Positions 1-8,206 of a stretch of DNA of 60,301 bases are shown piece by piece. Every line of letters starts with the position of its first letter. Within the stretch, counting starts at the first letter, position 1. Origin of the DNA: Alcanivorax sp. (lineage in GTDB: Bacteria; Pseudomonadota; Gammaproteobacteria; Pseudomonadales; Alcanivoracaceae); assembly GCF_002733835.1 (NCBI RefSeq), contig NZ_NVWY01000016.1, forward strand, positions 1-60,301, given 5' to 3'. Below the pieces are notes generated by a model that did not search any database, was not told the origin of the DNA, and saw only the letters and a list, made by a program, of their open reading frames with translations. Both the position numbers and the translations under genes were made by a program.

Positions 1-107
1 CTGCGCCTTGCCTCTCGGAAAGGGAACCACCCTGACCATCGAGACAAGACACAACAGCTGAACGCTCCAGGCCACGCTGAGTACGCAAGGAGTTATTCAG
101 AGGCTCC
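1..107. mobile_element. Terminal part of a MITE (second copy of the 11871-12184 element)
   Basis: Bases 1-107 closely match the reverse complement of the first ~107 bases of the complete element at 11871-12184 and end in the same terminal sequence (GGAGTTATTCAGAGG then CTCC). The rest lies outside the window. No coding capacity is seen. The element abuts a DUF502-like reading frame that lacks its N-terminal half, so insertion or rearrangement at this point probably broke that gene. Confidence 0.8.
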
Positions 108-388
108 TCAAATCCTTTTCCCAGTCCTTGTCGCTGGACGCAAGCGGCGAGGCATTAATGGTGCCGGTGCAGGTGCGCTTTGATGATTATTCGCAACTGT
201 GTTTTGAGGTGGGGCGCGCGGATGACGGCGAGGTGACGATTTATCTGCCCGGTGCGCCGGACCCCTGGTCGGGTTCGCTGATTCAGGTTACAGCGGATCG
301 TGTTGAACGGCTGACCATGAGTATGCCACAGGCGGTGAGTTATATTCGTAACCTGGGCCGTGAGCGGGGTGCTGGAAAGCCGAGTTAA
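108..388 (+). pseudogene. DUF502 family protein, C-terminal fragment
   Basis: The frame encodes about 85 residues resembling the C-terminal part of DUF502 membrane-associated proteins: a V-x-x-PG-x-PDP-x-SG segment followed by V-x-x-LTMS-x-x-x-AVSYI, matching the family pattern PTSPNPTSG and LDMSVEDALKYI. Family members are usually about 200 residues with two N-terminal membrane helices; these are missing. Upstream the frame runs straight into the MITE end (1-107) and meets a stop at 59-61. A TTG at 128 is the only start-like codon near the beginning and has no Shine-Dalgarno sequence. I read it as a remnant. The family match is from recognition, without a profile search. Confidence 0.6.
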
Positions 389-467
389 CGGTCTGTATGG
401 TCATAGAGAACCAGGGGTTTGTGCGGCTGCCACTGACCAGTCTGTTTGCCGATTAGGGATGTTTTGT

Positions 468-2552
468 ATGGCGAAGAATGCTGTGTTGCGAAATTCAACC
501 ATTCTTGTGCCGGTGTTCGTGCCGGCGGTTATCGTTGCGATATTGCTGATTATTGGCACCATCAACGATCCGGAGCTGGCGGGGGAGGCGTTTTCGGCTG
601 CCCAGTCCTGGATCACCGTTAACTTCGGCTGGTTCTATATGCTGGTGGTGGCGCTGTTCTTTATCTTTATCGTCGGCATCAGCCTGACTTCCTGGGGCAA
701 CATCAAGTTGGGGCCGGACCATTGTGAGGCGGAGTATTCGTTTCCGGAATGGTTCGCCATGTTGTTCTCGGCGGGCTATGGCATCGCGCTGTTGTTCTTT
801 GGTGTGGCCGAACCTGTGCTGCATTATGCCGAGCCGCCAGTGGGCGCTGCGCAAACAGTGGATGCGGCGAAACAGGCCATGCAGATTGCATTCTTCCACT
901 GGGGCTTTCATATCTGGGCGATTTACGGGCTGGTCGGTTTGGTGATGGCCTATTTCGCTTTCCGCCACGGTTTGCCATTGTCCATGCGCTCGGCGTTCTA
1001 TCCCCTTATTGGTGAAAAAATTTACGGGCCGATCGGCCATGCCATCGACGTGTTTGCCATTCTCGGCACCATGTTCGGTATCGCCACCACCCTGGGGTTG
1101 TCGGCGGCGCAGATTAATGCCGGGCTGAATTACCTGTGGGACGTGCCGGTGGGCAACATGGTGCAAATCAGCGCCATTGTGATTGTCACGGCGCTGGCCA
1201 CGGTGTCGGTGGTGGCCGGGATGGACAAGGGGGTGAAGCGCCTGTCGATTCTGAATATGGTGCTGGCAGTCATACTGATGCTGTTTGTGTTTGTGGTTGG
1301 CCCGACGGTGCACATTCTGGAAAGTTTTGTGCAGAACACGGGGAGCTACCTGAGCAATATTGTCGAGCGTACCTTTAACCTGCAGGCGTACACCCACAGC
1401 GACTGGATTGGTAACTGGACGCTGTTTATCTTCAGTTGGACCATTGCCTGGGCGCCCTTTGTGGGCTTGTTTATTGCGAAAATCAGCCGTGGCCGAACCA
1501 TTCGCCAGTTTGTGGTCGGGGTGATGCTGGTGCCCAGTATCTTTACCTTCCTGTGGTTCTCGGTGTTTGGCGATACGGCACTGAATGCGATCATGGAGCG
1601 AGGCTATACCGAGCTGGTCAGCCAGGTGCAGGCAGACAAGGCGGTGGCCCTGTTCCAGCTGTTTGATCACTTGCCCTGGTCCACGCTGGTGTCGTTCCTG
1701 GCGGTGTGCCTGATTGTGACCTTCTTTGTGACGTCCTCGGATTCCGGCTCGCTGGTGGTGGATTCGCTGGCGTCTGGTGGTGTGCTGGAAACCCCTGCCT
1801 GGCAGCGGATTTTCTGGGCGGTACTGGAAGGGGCGATCGCATCGGTGCTGCTGCTGGCCGGTGGTTTGAGTGCGCTTCAGACGATGACCATGGTGAGTGC
1901 ACTGCCGTTTGCGATTGTCATTCTGCTGGCCGCCGTGGGCATGTGGCGGGCGCTGGTGATCGAGGGGCACCGGGAAACCAGTTTGCAGGCGCACATGGCT
2001 CATAGCCGGCATATGACCGGCAGCCAGTGGCGCCATCGCCTCACCGCCATGATCCGTTACCCTTCCCGCGAGGAGGTGGAATCCTTTATTCGTGAAACGG
2101 CCATGTCCAGCATGAACAAGGTAGTGGAAGAGCTACGCAAGGCGGGCTGGGATGCCACGGTGAATTTCGACGAGCAGTTTATCCGTGCCGAGCTGGTGGT
2201 GAACCGTGATGAGCATGTGGGCTTTATTTATGACATCCGCCTGATTACCACGCCGGTGCCGGAATATGCCTACAGCAGCCGCGAGGCCAAGGTGAGCGAT
2301 GCCCATGAGTATTGCCGCGCCGAGGTGTTCCTGCGCCGTGGTGGCCGTTCCTACGATGTGTTCGGTTACGATGAGGTGGATATCATCCGCGACATGCTCG
2401 ACCAGTTTGAAAACTACCTGCACTTCCTGAATGTGGCCCCGGGCAAGCTGCCCTGGGAAATGGCGGAGCACGATGATCTGCTGCGCGATCAGCCCGGTGA
2501 CCCTAGTGAAGGCAATGACGGAGAAGACGATGGCAGCGTGAAGCCGGTGTAA
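468..2552 (+). CDS. betT: BCCT family choline/betaine transporter (BetT-like)
   Basis: Inner-membrane secondary transporter of the betaine/choline/carnitine family, predicted to import choline or a betaine with a coupling ion for osmoprotection. About 12 hydrophobic segments fill residues 10-520. BCCT hallmarks are visible: the TSWGNIKLGPD segment, the FSAGYGIALLFFGVAEP helix, SWTIAWAPFVG followed by KISRGRTIRQFV, and SSDSGSLVVD. A ~170-residue hydrophilic C-terminal domain follows the last helix, as in BetT-type choline carriers, where it senses osmotic stress. ATG 468 is chosen because AGGG at 456-459 precedes it at good spacing; a GTG at 360 would add 36 non-hydrophobic residues. No bet oxidation genes are adjacent. 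The exact substrate is inferred. Confidence 0.85.
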   Translation: MAKNAVLRNSTILVPVFVPAVIVAILLIIGTINDPELAGEAFSAAQSWITVNFGWFYMLVVALFFIFIVGISLTSWGNIKLGPDHCEAEYSFPEWFAMLFSAGYGIALLFFGVAEPVLHYAEPPVGAAQTVDAAKQAMQIAFFHWGFHIWAIYGLVGLVMAYFAFRHGLPLSMRSAFYPLIGEKIYGPIGHAIDVFAILGTMFGIATTLGLSAAQINAGLNYLWDVPVGNMVQISAIVIVTALATVSVVAGMDKGVKRLSILNMVLAVILMLFVFVVGPTVHILESFVQNTGSYLSNIVERTFNLQAYTHSDWIGNWTLFIFSWTIAWAPFVGLFIAKISRGRTIRQFVVGVMLVPSIFTFLWFSVFGDTALNAIMERGYTELVSQVQADKAVALFQLFDHLPWSTLVSFLAVCLIVTFFVTSSDSGSLVVDSLASGGVLETPAWQRIFWAVLEGAIASVLLLAGGLSALQTMTMVSALPFAIVILLAAVGMWRALVIEGHRETSLQAHMAHSRHMTGSQWRHRLTAMIRYPSREEVESFIRETAMSSMNKVVEELRKAGWDATVNFDEQFIRAELVVNRDEHVGFIYDIRLITTPVPEYAYSSREAKVSDAHEYCRAEVFLRRGGRSYDVFGYDEVDIIRDMLDQFENYLHFLNVAPGKLPWEMAEHDDLLRDQPGDPSEGNDGEDDGSVKPV

Positions 2553-2585
2553 TGATTCACTAACCGAAACGCTGTTATCGCCAGG

Positions 2586-2610
2586 CGCCCCACATGTTGG
2601 GGCGTTTTTC
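2586..2610 (+). terminator. Rho-independent terminator after the BCCT gene
   Basis: A perfect 7-bp stem (CGCCCCA / TGGGGCG) with loop CATGT is followed by TTTTTC, 33 bases after the stop codon of the transporter gene. Confidence 0.85.
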
Positions 2611-2690
2611 GTTTCAGGCCTACGCTTTCAGGCTCTCTGTGCCCTTGGGTAAATCGGACCTGCAAAACCAGACGACTCTCTGGTTTGTAG

Positions 2691-2720
2691 GTTGAATTAG
2701 CCTGAAAGGCGTAATCCAAC
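2691..2720. repeat. Short palindromic intergenic repeat
   Basis: GTTGAATTAG and CGTAATCCAAC form an imperfect inverted repeat around CCTGAAAGG. It lies between the convergent BCCT gene and the DUF2894 gene and resembles the GTTGGATTACGC-type palindromes scattered in many proteobacterial genomes. Confidence 0.5.
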
Positions 2721-2753
2721 ATTTAGGGTCGTCAAAACTCGAAGGGTGAGAGT

Positions 2754-3446
2754 TCAGCGTTTACGCGCCAGTTTTTCCAGGCTCATCAGGGTATCCAGAT
2801 AGTTCACGAAGTGCTCCAGATACGCAGGCGACAGCTCACGCAGGGTTTCGATGGAGCGGGCCACCAGCCGGTGGGAGTTGAGCGGGCCGGCGTCACTGGG
2901 GGTCTGGGTGATGGCATCGTCGATGCGCTGGCGTGCCCGGTGTGCCTGGCGCTGGTGGCGCAGCTGGCGCAGGGCGCTCAGCTCCCGTTGCCTGGGCGGC
3001 GGGGATGGGGCGCTGGCGCCATTATCTGCCAGTACCCGGGTTTCCTGTTGTTTCAGCAAGCCTGCCAGAGTGTTGCCTTCTTCCGGGCTGTCATCCGCTG
3101 GTGGGTTGCTGTAGGCCTGCTGTAAGGGCGCAAACGGTGAAGACGTTACTGGCTGGGGTCGCCGTAGCAGGGAGCGGAACTGGCCGGGATTGTCGGTGGC
3201 TTCCCCGGCGCGTTGCAGGGTGTCTCTTGCCTGATGCAGCGCATCTTCGTACTCGGCCAGTTGGGCGGTCAGTTTGCCCTGTGTGCGGATGGAAGGCTCA
3301 CGCAGGGCAGCCAGCCGCCGGGCCAGGCTGTTCAGGTAATGGAACTGCACCGGCTCGAAATGTTCCGCGCCCTGTTCGCGCAGGGCGGCTAGCCGCTCCA
3401 GCAGGGCGCCGAGTGTGGGCGAGGGCGCGGCGTGATCAGGGGGCAT
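2754..3446 (-). CDS. DUF2894 domain-containing protein
   Basis: A 230-residue cytoplasmic protein without signal peptide or membrane helix, last gene of a four-gene operon. The N-terminal third is helical (LGALLERLAALREQGAEHFEP, a YLNSLARRLAALRE segment), the middle is proline-rich and probably disordered (about 95-150), and the C-terminal part is helical and basic, ending in PAYLEHFVNYLDTLMSLE. This arrangement fits DUF2894, a family of unknown function that accompanies DUF802/OmpA-type genes. It overlaps the upstream OmpA gene by 11 bp, so translation is probably coupled. A role as adaptor or effector of the membrane complex is inferred only from the gene neighbourhood. Confidence 0.75.
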   Translation of the reverse strand: MPPDHAAPSPTLGALLERLAALREQGAEHFEPVQFHYLNSLARRLAALREPSIRTQGKLTAQLAEYEDALHQARDTLQRAGEATDNPGQFRSLLRRPQPVTSSPFAPLQQAYSNPPADDSPEEGNTLAGLLKQQETRVLADNGASAPSPPPRQRELSALRQLRHQRQAHRARQRIDDAITQTPSDAGPLNSHRLVARSIETLRELSPAYLEHFVNYLDTLMSLEKLARKR

Positions 3447-4074
3447 CGGCTGCCTCGCTTTGCCTGGGCACCGTGGTCAGCTCCACCCGGCGGTTACGGG
3501 CACGGCTGTCGGCGTTGTCGTTGGGGGCCACCGGCTGGTTGTCGCCGAAGGCGGCGGCGAAGACCTGGTCCGCCGGCATGCCCTGTTCGATCAGGGTGCG
3601 GGTGACGGTGAGTGCTCGCTGCGCCGACAGGCCCCAGTTATCCGCGTAACGGCCGTTGCCCCGGTTGATGGGCAGGTCGTCGGTGAAGCCGCTGACCATG
3701 AGCATGTCGTCGTGCTGGCTGAGGAATACCTGCAGTGGTTTGACCAGATCGCTGAGCAGGGCTTCGCCTTCCGGTTGCAGCTGGTCGGAGTTGAGCTGGA
3801 ACAGCACGCTGCCGCTGATGCCGATGCGGCCGTTGTGGAAGGTCACCCGGCCGCTGGCCAACGGGTCGGCCAGTGCTTCTTCCAGTGCCATGCGGCGCTG
3901 TTCTTCGGCGAGGCGTTTGGCTTTTTCCTGTTCCAGAGACTGGCTCAATTCCAGCTGGATGCCGATCACCCACACCAGCAGCAGCACCAGAATGCCCACC
4001 AGGGCGGCCATCAGGTCCGAGAAGATGGCCCAGACCGGCGAGGCCTGGGCATCGCTGTCGTGTAATTCGTCCAT
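3436..4074 (-). CDS. MotB/ZorB-like OmpA family protein
   Basis: A 212-residue inner-membrane protein with one N-terminal helix (about 13-38) and a C-terminal OmpA/MotB peptidoglycan-binding domain (about 85-200). The helix begins PVWAIFSDLMAALVG; Asp20 sits where MotB and ZorB carry the ion-binding aspartate. The OmpA part shows GFTDD, LSAQRALTVTR and SRARNRRVEL, the peptidoglycan-contacting motifs. A short charged linker (about 45-75, EQEKAKRLAEEQRR) joins the two, as in a plug/linker. ATG 4074 overlaps the upstream stop by one base (TGATGG) and is preferred to the TTG one codon earlier. With the DUF802 protein it has the composition of an ion-driven stator or motor; the function is unproven. 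Confidence 0.85.
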   Translation of the reverse strand: MDELHDSDAQASPVWAIFSDLMAALVGILVLLLVWVIGIQLELSQSLEQEKAKRLAEEQRRMALEEALADPLASGRVTFHNGRIGISGSVLFQLNSDQLQPEGEALLSDLVKPLQVFLSQHDDMLMVSGFTDDLPINRGNGRYADNWGLSAQRALTVTRTLIEQGMPADQVFAAAFGDNQPVAPNDNADSRARNRRVELTTVPRQSEAADAP

Positions 4075-6320
4075 CAATTGACCTCGGAAGCCGTGCGCTG
4101 GCCATCCTGCGCGGGCGCTTCGCCATGGCGCAGGCTGGCCAGGGCATCGATCACGTCTTTCTGCGAGGCCATGCTCAGCTCGATTACCTCGCGGGCCTGC
4201 TCCACGTAGTAGCCCAGTTGCTCGTCGGCGCGGGCGGCGGATTTCTCCAGTGAGGTTTCCACCTGGTGCAGGTTGTCCAGCAGGGTGTCGTTGGCGCTGC
4301 TGAACACCTGCACGGCAGCGGCAAAGGCGTCGCTGAGGCTGGCCACTTCGGCGGCACTGCCGGTGACGTCGCCGGCCACCTGATTCAGGCGGCTGGCCTG
4401 GTCGCTGACCTGTTGCGAGAAGGTGTCGCTGACCTGGCTGAGCGTCTCGCTGGAGGTGCGGATCAGGGTGTCGATGGCGTTGCGCTGGGCATCGGCGGCG
4501 GCTTGCTGGCCAGAGAGCAGGGTGTCCAGCTCGGTCATGATGCGGCGGCGCTCTTCCAGCAGTTCGTTATCCCGCTCGCTGCTGTGGGTCATTTCCTCGC
4601 GCAGGCGGGTGATCACCTCAGCGGCGGCCTTCGGGGTTTGCGAGGCGGTTTCGATCAGGCGAGTCATGGGCGCTTCCAGAGCGGTGCCCAGGCGGCCCAG
4701 ATGCTCGGTGACGGTGGCCTCCAGCCCGGCCAGGCGTTCGCTGGCGGCATCGCCACGGACCGCTTCCTGGTCGCGCAGGGCATTCAACTGTTCGCCCAGC
4801 TGGGTGATCAGGCTGTCCATGCCGGTTTGCTGGCCGCTGAGCAGCCCGGCGGCGCTGTCGCGAAATTCGCTGTTGTGTTCGTGCAGGGCGCTACGGATTT
4901 CGCTGACCAGCGTGGCCACGGTGCGTTGTTGCTCGCCGAGGCCGGTTTGCCAGTGCTGGGCGGCCTGTTCGGTGCTGGCCTGGAATTGCCCGGCGATGGC
5001 GGCAAACTGCTTCTCGCTGTGTTCGGCCACGGCCTGTTGGCTGCTCTGTAGTTGTTCAAGCAGGTCCGCGCCGCTGGCCCGGTGGGCTTCCAGTCCGGCG
5101 TTCCAGTCTTGTAGTGCCTGACGGGTGACCGCCTGGAATTCACCGGTGATGCTGGCCAGCTGTTGCTCGCTGGCACTGCCCAGTTGTTGCTGGGTATCGC
5201 GGACCTGTTGCAGCAGGGTGTTGCTGTTGTGCTGGAACTGGTCGTGGTGAGCGGCCAGGGAGGTGCTGATGTCGTTGACCAGCCGGGCGCTTGTTTGCTG
5301 GTGCTCGGCGAGGCCGGCGCGCCATTGTTCGGCGGCGTGCTCGGTGGTGTCGCGGAAGCGTTCGGTGAGGGTGCCGAGCTGCTGTTCGGTGATGGCGTTG
5401 AGCTTTTCGTGGGTGCCCTGAACCTGCTCGCTGAGGCTGGCCAGTGACTGGGCCATGATCGGCTGCACGCTTTCCGCGGCCAGGCGGCTGCTGTCGGCCA
5501 GGGTGTCACGCAGGGAGTCGCCCACGGAGCGGGCCAGTCCCTGGTATTGCTCCTGGAGGCCGTTGTGGAAGGCTTGCTGATTGCCGGTGAGCTGCTCGCC
5601 CATTTGCTCCATGCGCCCGGTGAGGGTCTGCAGGGCGGTGACCAGTTCCGGGAATACCTGGGACTGGCTTTGCAGGGCGGCGTAGGCGGTTTCACGCTGG
5701 TGGTTCAGGGAGAAGCGATACAGCTGGCCATCCACGGCGTCATCCAGCTGGCGGGATACGTCCATGCGGTCGCGGCGACACAGGGTGGCGGTGAGACCCA
5801 GCATGGCGGAGGCCGCTACCCCGGCAATGGAAGTGCCAAAGGCCAGGCTCAGGCCGGCGATGGGGGCGGACAGGGCGCTGCGGATGGCGGTCAGTTCGCT
5901 GCTGCCGTCCAGGGCGGTGGCGGCGCCTTTCAGGGTCACGATCATGCCCACGAAGGTGCCGAGCAGGCCGAGCATCACCAGCAGGCCGGTGAGGTAAGGG
6001 GTTAACACCGGGCCGGGCAGGGCGGCGGGCTGGCCGTCGACGCGGCGTTGCACGGCATGGCGCAACGTGCCGGGCAGGTCGGTGAGCCAGCGGGTCAGCG
6101 ATTCCCGGCCGGCATCGGGCTCGGGGAGCTGCTGCAGTTGTTGATCCAGCCGGGCGGTGTCGCGGCGGTAGCGCAGCAGTTCCACAAAGCCGAGCCCGTA
6201 GACGGCGGCGATCAGCAGGGTAACGGTGAGGGCCACCGGATTGCGCAAAAAGGTGGCGCCAATCCAGATAACGGCCACGGCGCCAAGAGCAAAGGGCAGA
6301 GCAAATAAAAAACGTCTCAT
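4074..6320 (-). CDS. DUF802 protein: MotA/TolQ/ZorA-like channel with long coiled-coil tail
   Basis: A 748-residue protein. Residues 1-190 hold about four membrane helices: two at the N-terminus (about 5-50) and two containing GLLVMLGLLGTFVGM (about 112-130) and APIAGLSLAFGTSIAG (about 150-175), the GLLGTF-G and FGTS-AG signatures of MotA/ExbB/TolQ/ZorA subunits. From about 200 to 730 it is a long Gln/Ala/Glu-rich coiled coil, comparable in layout to the cytoplasmic tail of ZorA. Inside the tail a unit E-x-Q-x-x-x-I-x-x-x-F-x-x-x-T-x-x-A occurs three times, spaced 73 and 51 residues apart. It overlaps the DUF3348 gene by 4 bp upstream and the OmpA gene by 1 bp downstream. Predicted to use ion flow to drive rotation or force transmission; what it acts on is unknown. 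Confidence 0.85.
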   Translation of the reverse strand: MRRFLFALPFALGAVAVIWIGATFLRNPVALTVTLLIAAVYGLGFVELLRYRRDTARLDQQLQQLPEPDAGRESLTRWLTDLPGTLRHAVQRRVDGQPAALPGPVLTPYLTGLLVMLGLLGTFVGMIVTLKGAATALDGSSELTAIRSALSAPIAGLSLAFGTSIAGVAASAMLGLTATLCRRDRMDVSRQLDDAVDGQLYRFSLNHQRETAYAALQSQSQVFPELVTALQTLTGRMEQMGEQLTGNQQAFHNGLQEQYQGLARSVGDSLRDTLADSSRLAAESVQPIMAQSLASLSEQVQGTHEKLNAITEQQLGTLTERFRDTTEHAAEQWRAGLAEHQQTSARLVNDISTSLAAHHDQFQHNSNTLLQQVRDTQQQLGSASEQQLASITGEFQAVTRQALQDWNAGLEAHRASGADLLEQLQSSQQAVAEHSEKQFAAIAGQFQASTEQAAQHWQTGLGEQQRTVATLVSEIRSALHEHNSEFRDSAAGLLSGQQTGMDSLITQLGEQLNALRDQEAVRGDAASERLAGLEATVTEHLGRLGTALEAPMTRLIETASQTPKAAAEVITRLREEMTHSSERDNELLEERRRIMTELDTLLSGQQAAADAQRNAIDTLIRTSSETLSQVSDTFSQQVSDQASRLNQVAGDVTGSAAEVASLSDAFAAAVQVFSSANDTLLDNLHQVETSLEKSAARADEQLGYYVEQAREVIELSMASQKDVIDALASLRHGEAPAQDGQRTASEVN

Positions 6321-7120
6321 GGGGTGGTGCTTTCCTTGTGATCAATGTCGGCGAACGTGGAGCCGGTGGTTGCGTCGCAGGACGCGGCGGTGGCTGCGCC
6401 CAGCAGGCCCAGAATGGGCTCCTGACGGGCGTCCAGTTCAGCCAGCAACAGCATTTGAATTTCCTGACAGAACTGCGCTAGCCAGCCGTTGGCGGCCATC
6501 CAGTCCTGCGGTGGTGTGTGTTGGCCCTGCTGCCAGAGCGTGCGGTAACGCTTTTCCAGAAAGGCGGGCAGGGCGGTAAAGCAGCGGCGTACGTAGGCCG
6601 AGAGGCTGTGCTCGAACACCGCATCCAGCTCGGCCAGCCGGGCCAGCTCGGCACTGTGTGCGGTGAGCTGGCGGCGGGCGCGCAGGCGCAGGTTGGTCAG
6701 GGCGGCGATCATTTGCCGCTGGTGGGCCTGGTGGAAGCGTTCGTAGGGGCCAAAGCTGGGGCGCTTGTCTGCCGGGGTGTTGCGGTTCACTGCGGGCAGG
6801 CTGATCACCGAGGCGGCCTGTTTGCCGGCGAAGCTGTAACTCAGGTTCTCCAGCAGGGTGTTACGGGTTTTCAGCAGGTCGGCCTGCAGGGTGGCGGTGA
6901 TATCGTCCTGGGCGGTGAAGGGGCCGCTGGGGCGGTGCTGGGTGGCGGCATCCAGGGCAATGGTGTCGGACAGGTCAAACAGGCGGCCCAGCCGTTCGGC
7001 AAAACAGGGATGGGAGGACGCGGCGGCTTTCGGGTCCAGGCTGGCGAGCAGCTGAACCAGCCGGCTGCCGGCGGGGCCGGTTTGCGCGGGTGTTTGCGTC
7101 CTATGCATACTGTTGTCCAT
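6317..7120 (-). CDS. DUF3348 domain-containing protein
   Basis: First gene of the operon with DUF802, OmpA and DUF2894. The 267-residue protein is soluble and mostly helical. The region RLVQLLASLDP followed by FAERLGRLFDLSDTIAL (about 20-58) matches the N-terminus of DUF3348 proteins; the middle has basic helices (ALTNLRLRARRQL) and the end LLLAELDARQEPILGLLGA. The family is of unknown function and is nearly always seen in this context. The start is uncertain: ATG 7120 or ATG 7108, neither with a clear Shine-Dalgarno. The promoter should lie in 7121-7358, shared divergently with the small lipoprotein gene. Confidence 0.75.
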   Translation of the reverse strand: MDNSMHRTQTPAQTGPAGSRLVQLLASLDPKAAASSHPCFAERLGRLFDLSDTIALDAATQHRPSGPFTAQDDITATLQADLLKTRNTLLENLSYSFAGKQAASVISLPAVNRNTPADKRPSFGPYERFHQAHQRQMIAALTNLRLRARRQLTAHSAELARLAELDAVFEHSLSAYVRRCFTALPAFLEKRYRTLWQQGQHTPPQDWMAANGWLAQFCQEIQMLLLAELDARQEPILGLLGAATAASCDATTGSTFADIDHKESTTP

Positions 7121-7358
7121 GGCGACTGCAGGTACTGTGAAAACGGGCTTGTCGGTGGCCGCAGCAAGGCGCTGCCTGTGCCGATTGAAATGGATCGACG
7201 GGCCAGCCGCCCATTCTAATCGGGAAAGGCCGGTGATGATAATGCGCTGGTCGGTTGAGGGACGGGTTGCGAAATCCGTCGTAGACTGGGGGCTGGGCGG
7301 AGAGGGGTGATGAGCGCCTCTGCCAAAACCGATGAATCGACAAGCAAAGGAATGCGAT

Positions 7359-7604
7359 GTGAGGGCAATGACGACGGCGATGCCTGCCCTGCTGCTGGCA
7401 GCGGGACTACTCAGCGGCTGCGAGCAGGAGAAGGTGGTAGGCGGTGACCGTGACCGTTTCGGCTGCCTGCCTTCTGCGGGTTATCAATGGTGCCCGGCCA
7501 CCGGAGCCTGCGAGCGCCCATGGGAACTGGCTGAGGCGCACGGCTTCGACAATACCCAGGCCGGGTTCGAGGCGTTTTGTACCGATTTGCCAACAGAGCC
7601 ATAA
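7359..7604 (+). CDS. Small putative lipoprotein
   Basis: About 81 residues. From GTG 7359 the sequence begins RAMTTAMPALLLAAGLLSGC, an n-region Arg, hydrophobic core and lipobox LLSGC, so the mature protein should be lipidated and start at that Cys. The mature part has a compact Cys-rich segment GCLPSAGYQWCPATGACERPWELA (given here as GCLPSAGYQWC and CERPWELA), similar to small proteins with a Y-x-WC...C-RPW pattern. AAGGA at 7347-7351 supports GTG 7359; an ATG at 7332 would add nine hydrophilic residues before it. Function unknown. Confidence 0.6.
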   Translation: MRAMTTAMPALLLAAGLLSGCEQEKVVGGDRDRFGCLPSAGYQWCPATGACERPWELAEAHGFDNTQAGFEAFCTDLPTEP

Positions 7605-7617
7605 AACGCAGAATGCC

Positions 7618-8157
7618 ATGAGTGAGTTAAGCACAGTCCGTTTGCTGGCAGACTATAACCAATGGATGAACGGGCGCCTTTTTGAGGTCACCGCTACCCT
7701 GCCTGAGGCCGTGCGCCAGGAAGACCGGGGCGCTTTTTTCGGTTCCATCGAGAATACGCTGAACCATTTGCTGGTGGCGGACACGCTGTGGCTGAAGCGG
7801 TTTGCGGTGCACCCGGCGTGTATCGACAGCCTTGCGCCCATCACCATGTTGCCCACGCCGCCGACGCTGGATGCCCAGGTACGGGACACCTTTGCCGAGC
7901 TGCATTTACACCGGCTATGGCTGGATCAGCAAATAGTGGATTGGTGTGGCGATTTGGGTGACGGCGATCTGGATTACGTGCTGTCTTATCGTAACAGCAA
8001 GGGCGTTGCGTCGCGGCGGCGGTTTGGCAGCTTGCTGACGCATTTTTTCAATCATCAGACCCATCACCGCGGGCAGGTAACCACGTTGCTGTCGCAAGCG
8101 GGTGTGGATGTTGGCGTGACGGACTTGCTGGTGCGTATTGCTGATGAATTGCAGTGA
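7618..8157 (+). CDS. DinB family protein
   Basis: A 179-residue four-helix-bundle protein. The start is ATG 7618; the same frame stays open to 7444, but that part overlaps the lipoprotein gene. Probable metal-binding histidines are in NTLNHLLVAD (about residue 45) and THFFNHQTHHRGQ (about 140), matching the three-His site of the DinB/YfiT superfamily. These enzymes use a divalent metal, some as thiol-dependent transferases, but most are uncharacterised. It begins 14 bp after the lipoprotein stop, so both may share a transcript. Confidence 0.8.
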   Translation: MSELSTVRLLADYNQWMNGRLFEVTATLPEAVRQEDRGAFFGSIENTLNHLLVADTLWLKRFAVHPACIDSLAPITMLPTPPTLDAQVRDTFAELHLHRLWLDQQIVDWCGDLGDGDLDYVLSYRNSKGVASRRRFGSLLTHFFNHQTHHRGQVTTLLSQAGVDVGVTDLLVRIADELQ

Positions 8158-8206
8158 ACAAAAAAGATGACGACGCTAACCGGTAGCGGGTTGCTACAGG
8201 TCAGCA

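Noticed and set aside
495..2036. 513-residue open frame antisense to the BCCT gene
   Set aside because: It shadows a well-supported transporter, is rich in His, Arg and Gln without any domain, and has no ribosome site. This is typical of the antisense frames of GC-rich genes.
2754..7120. Canonical Zorya defence system
   Set aside because: Only the ZorA/ZorB-like layout is present. There is no ZorC, no helicase-nuclease ZorD and no HNH ZorE next to it, and DUF3348/DUF2894 are not known Zorya parts. Reported instead as a related motor.
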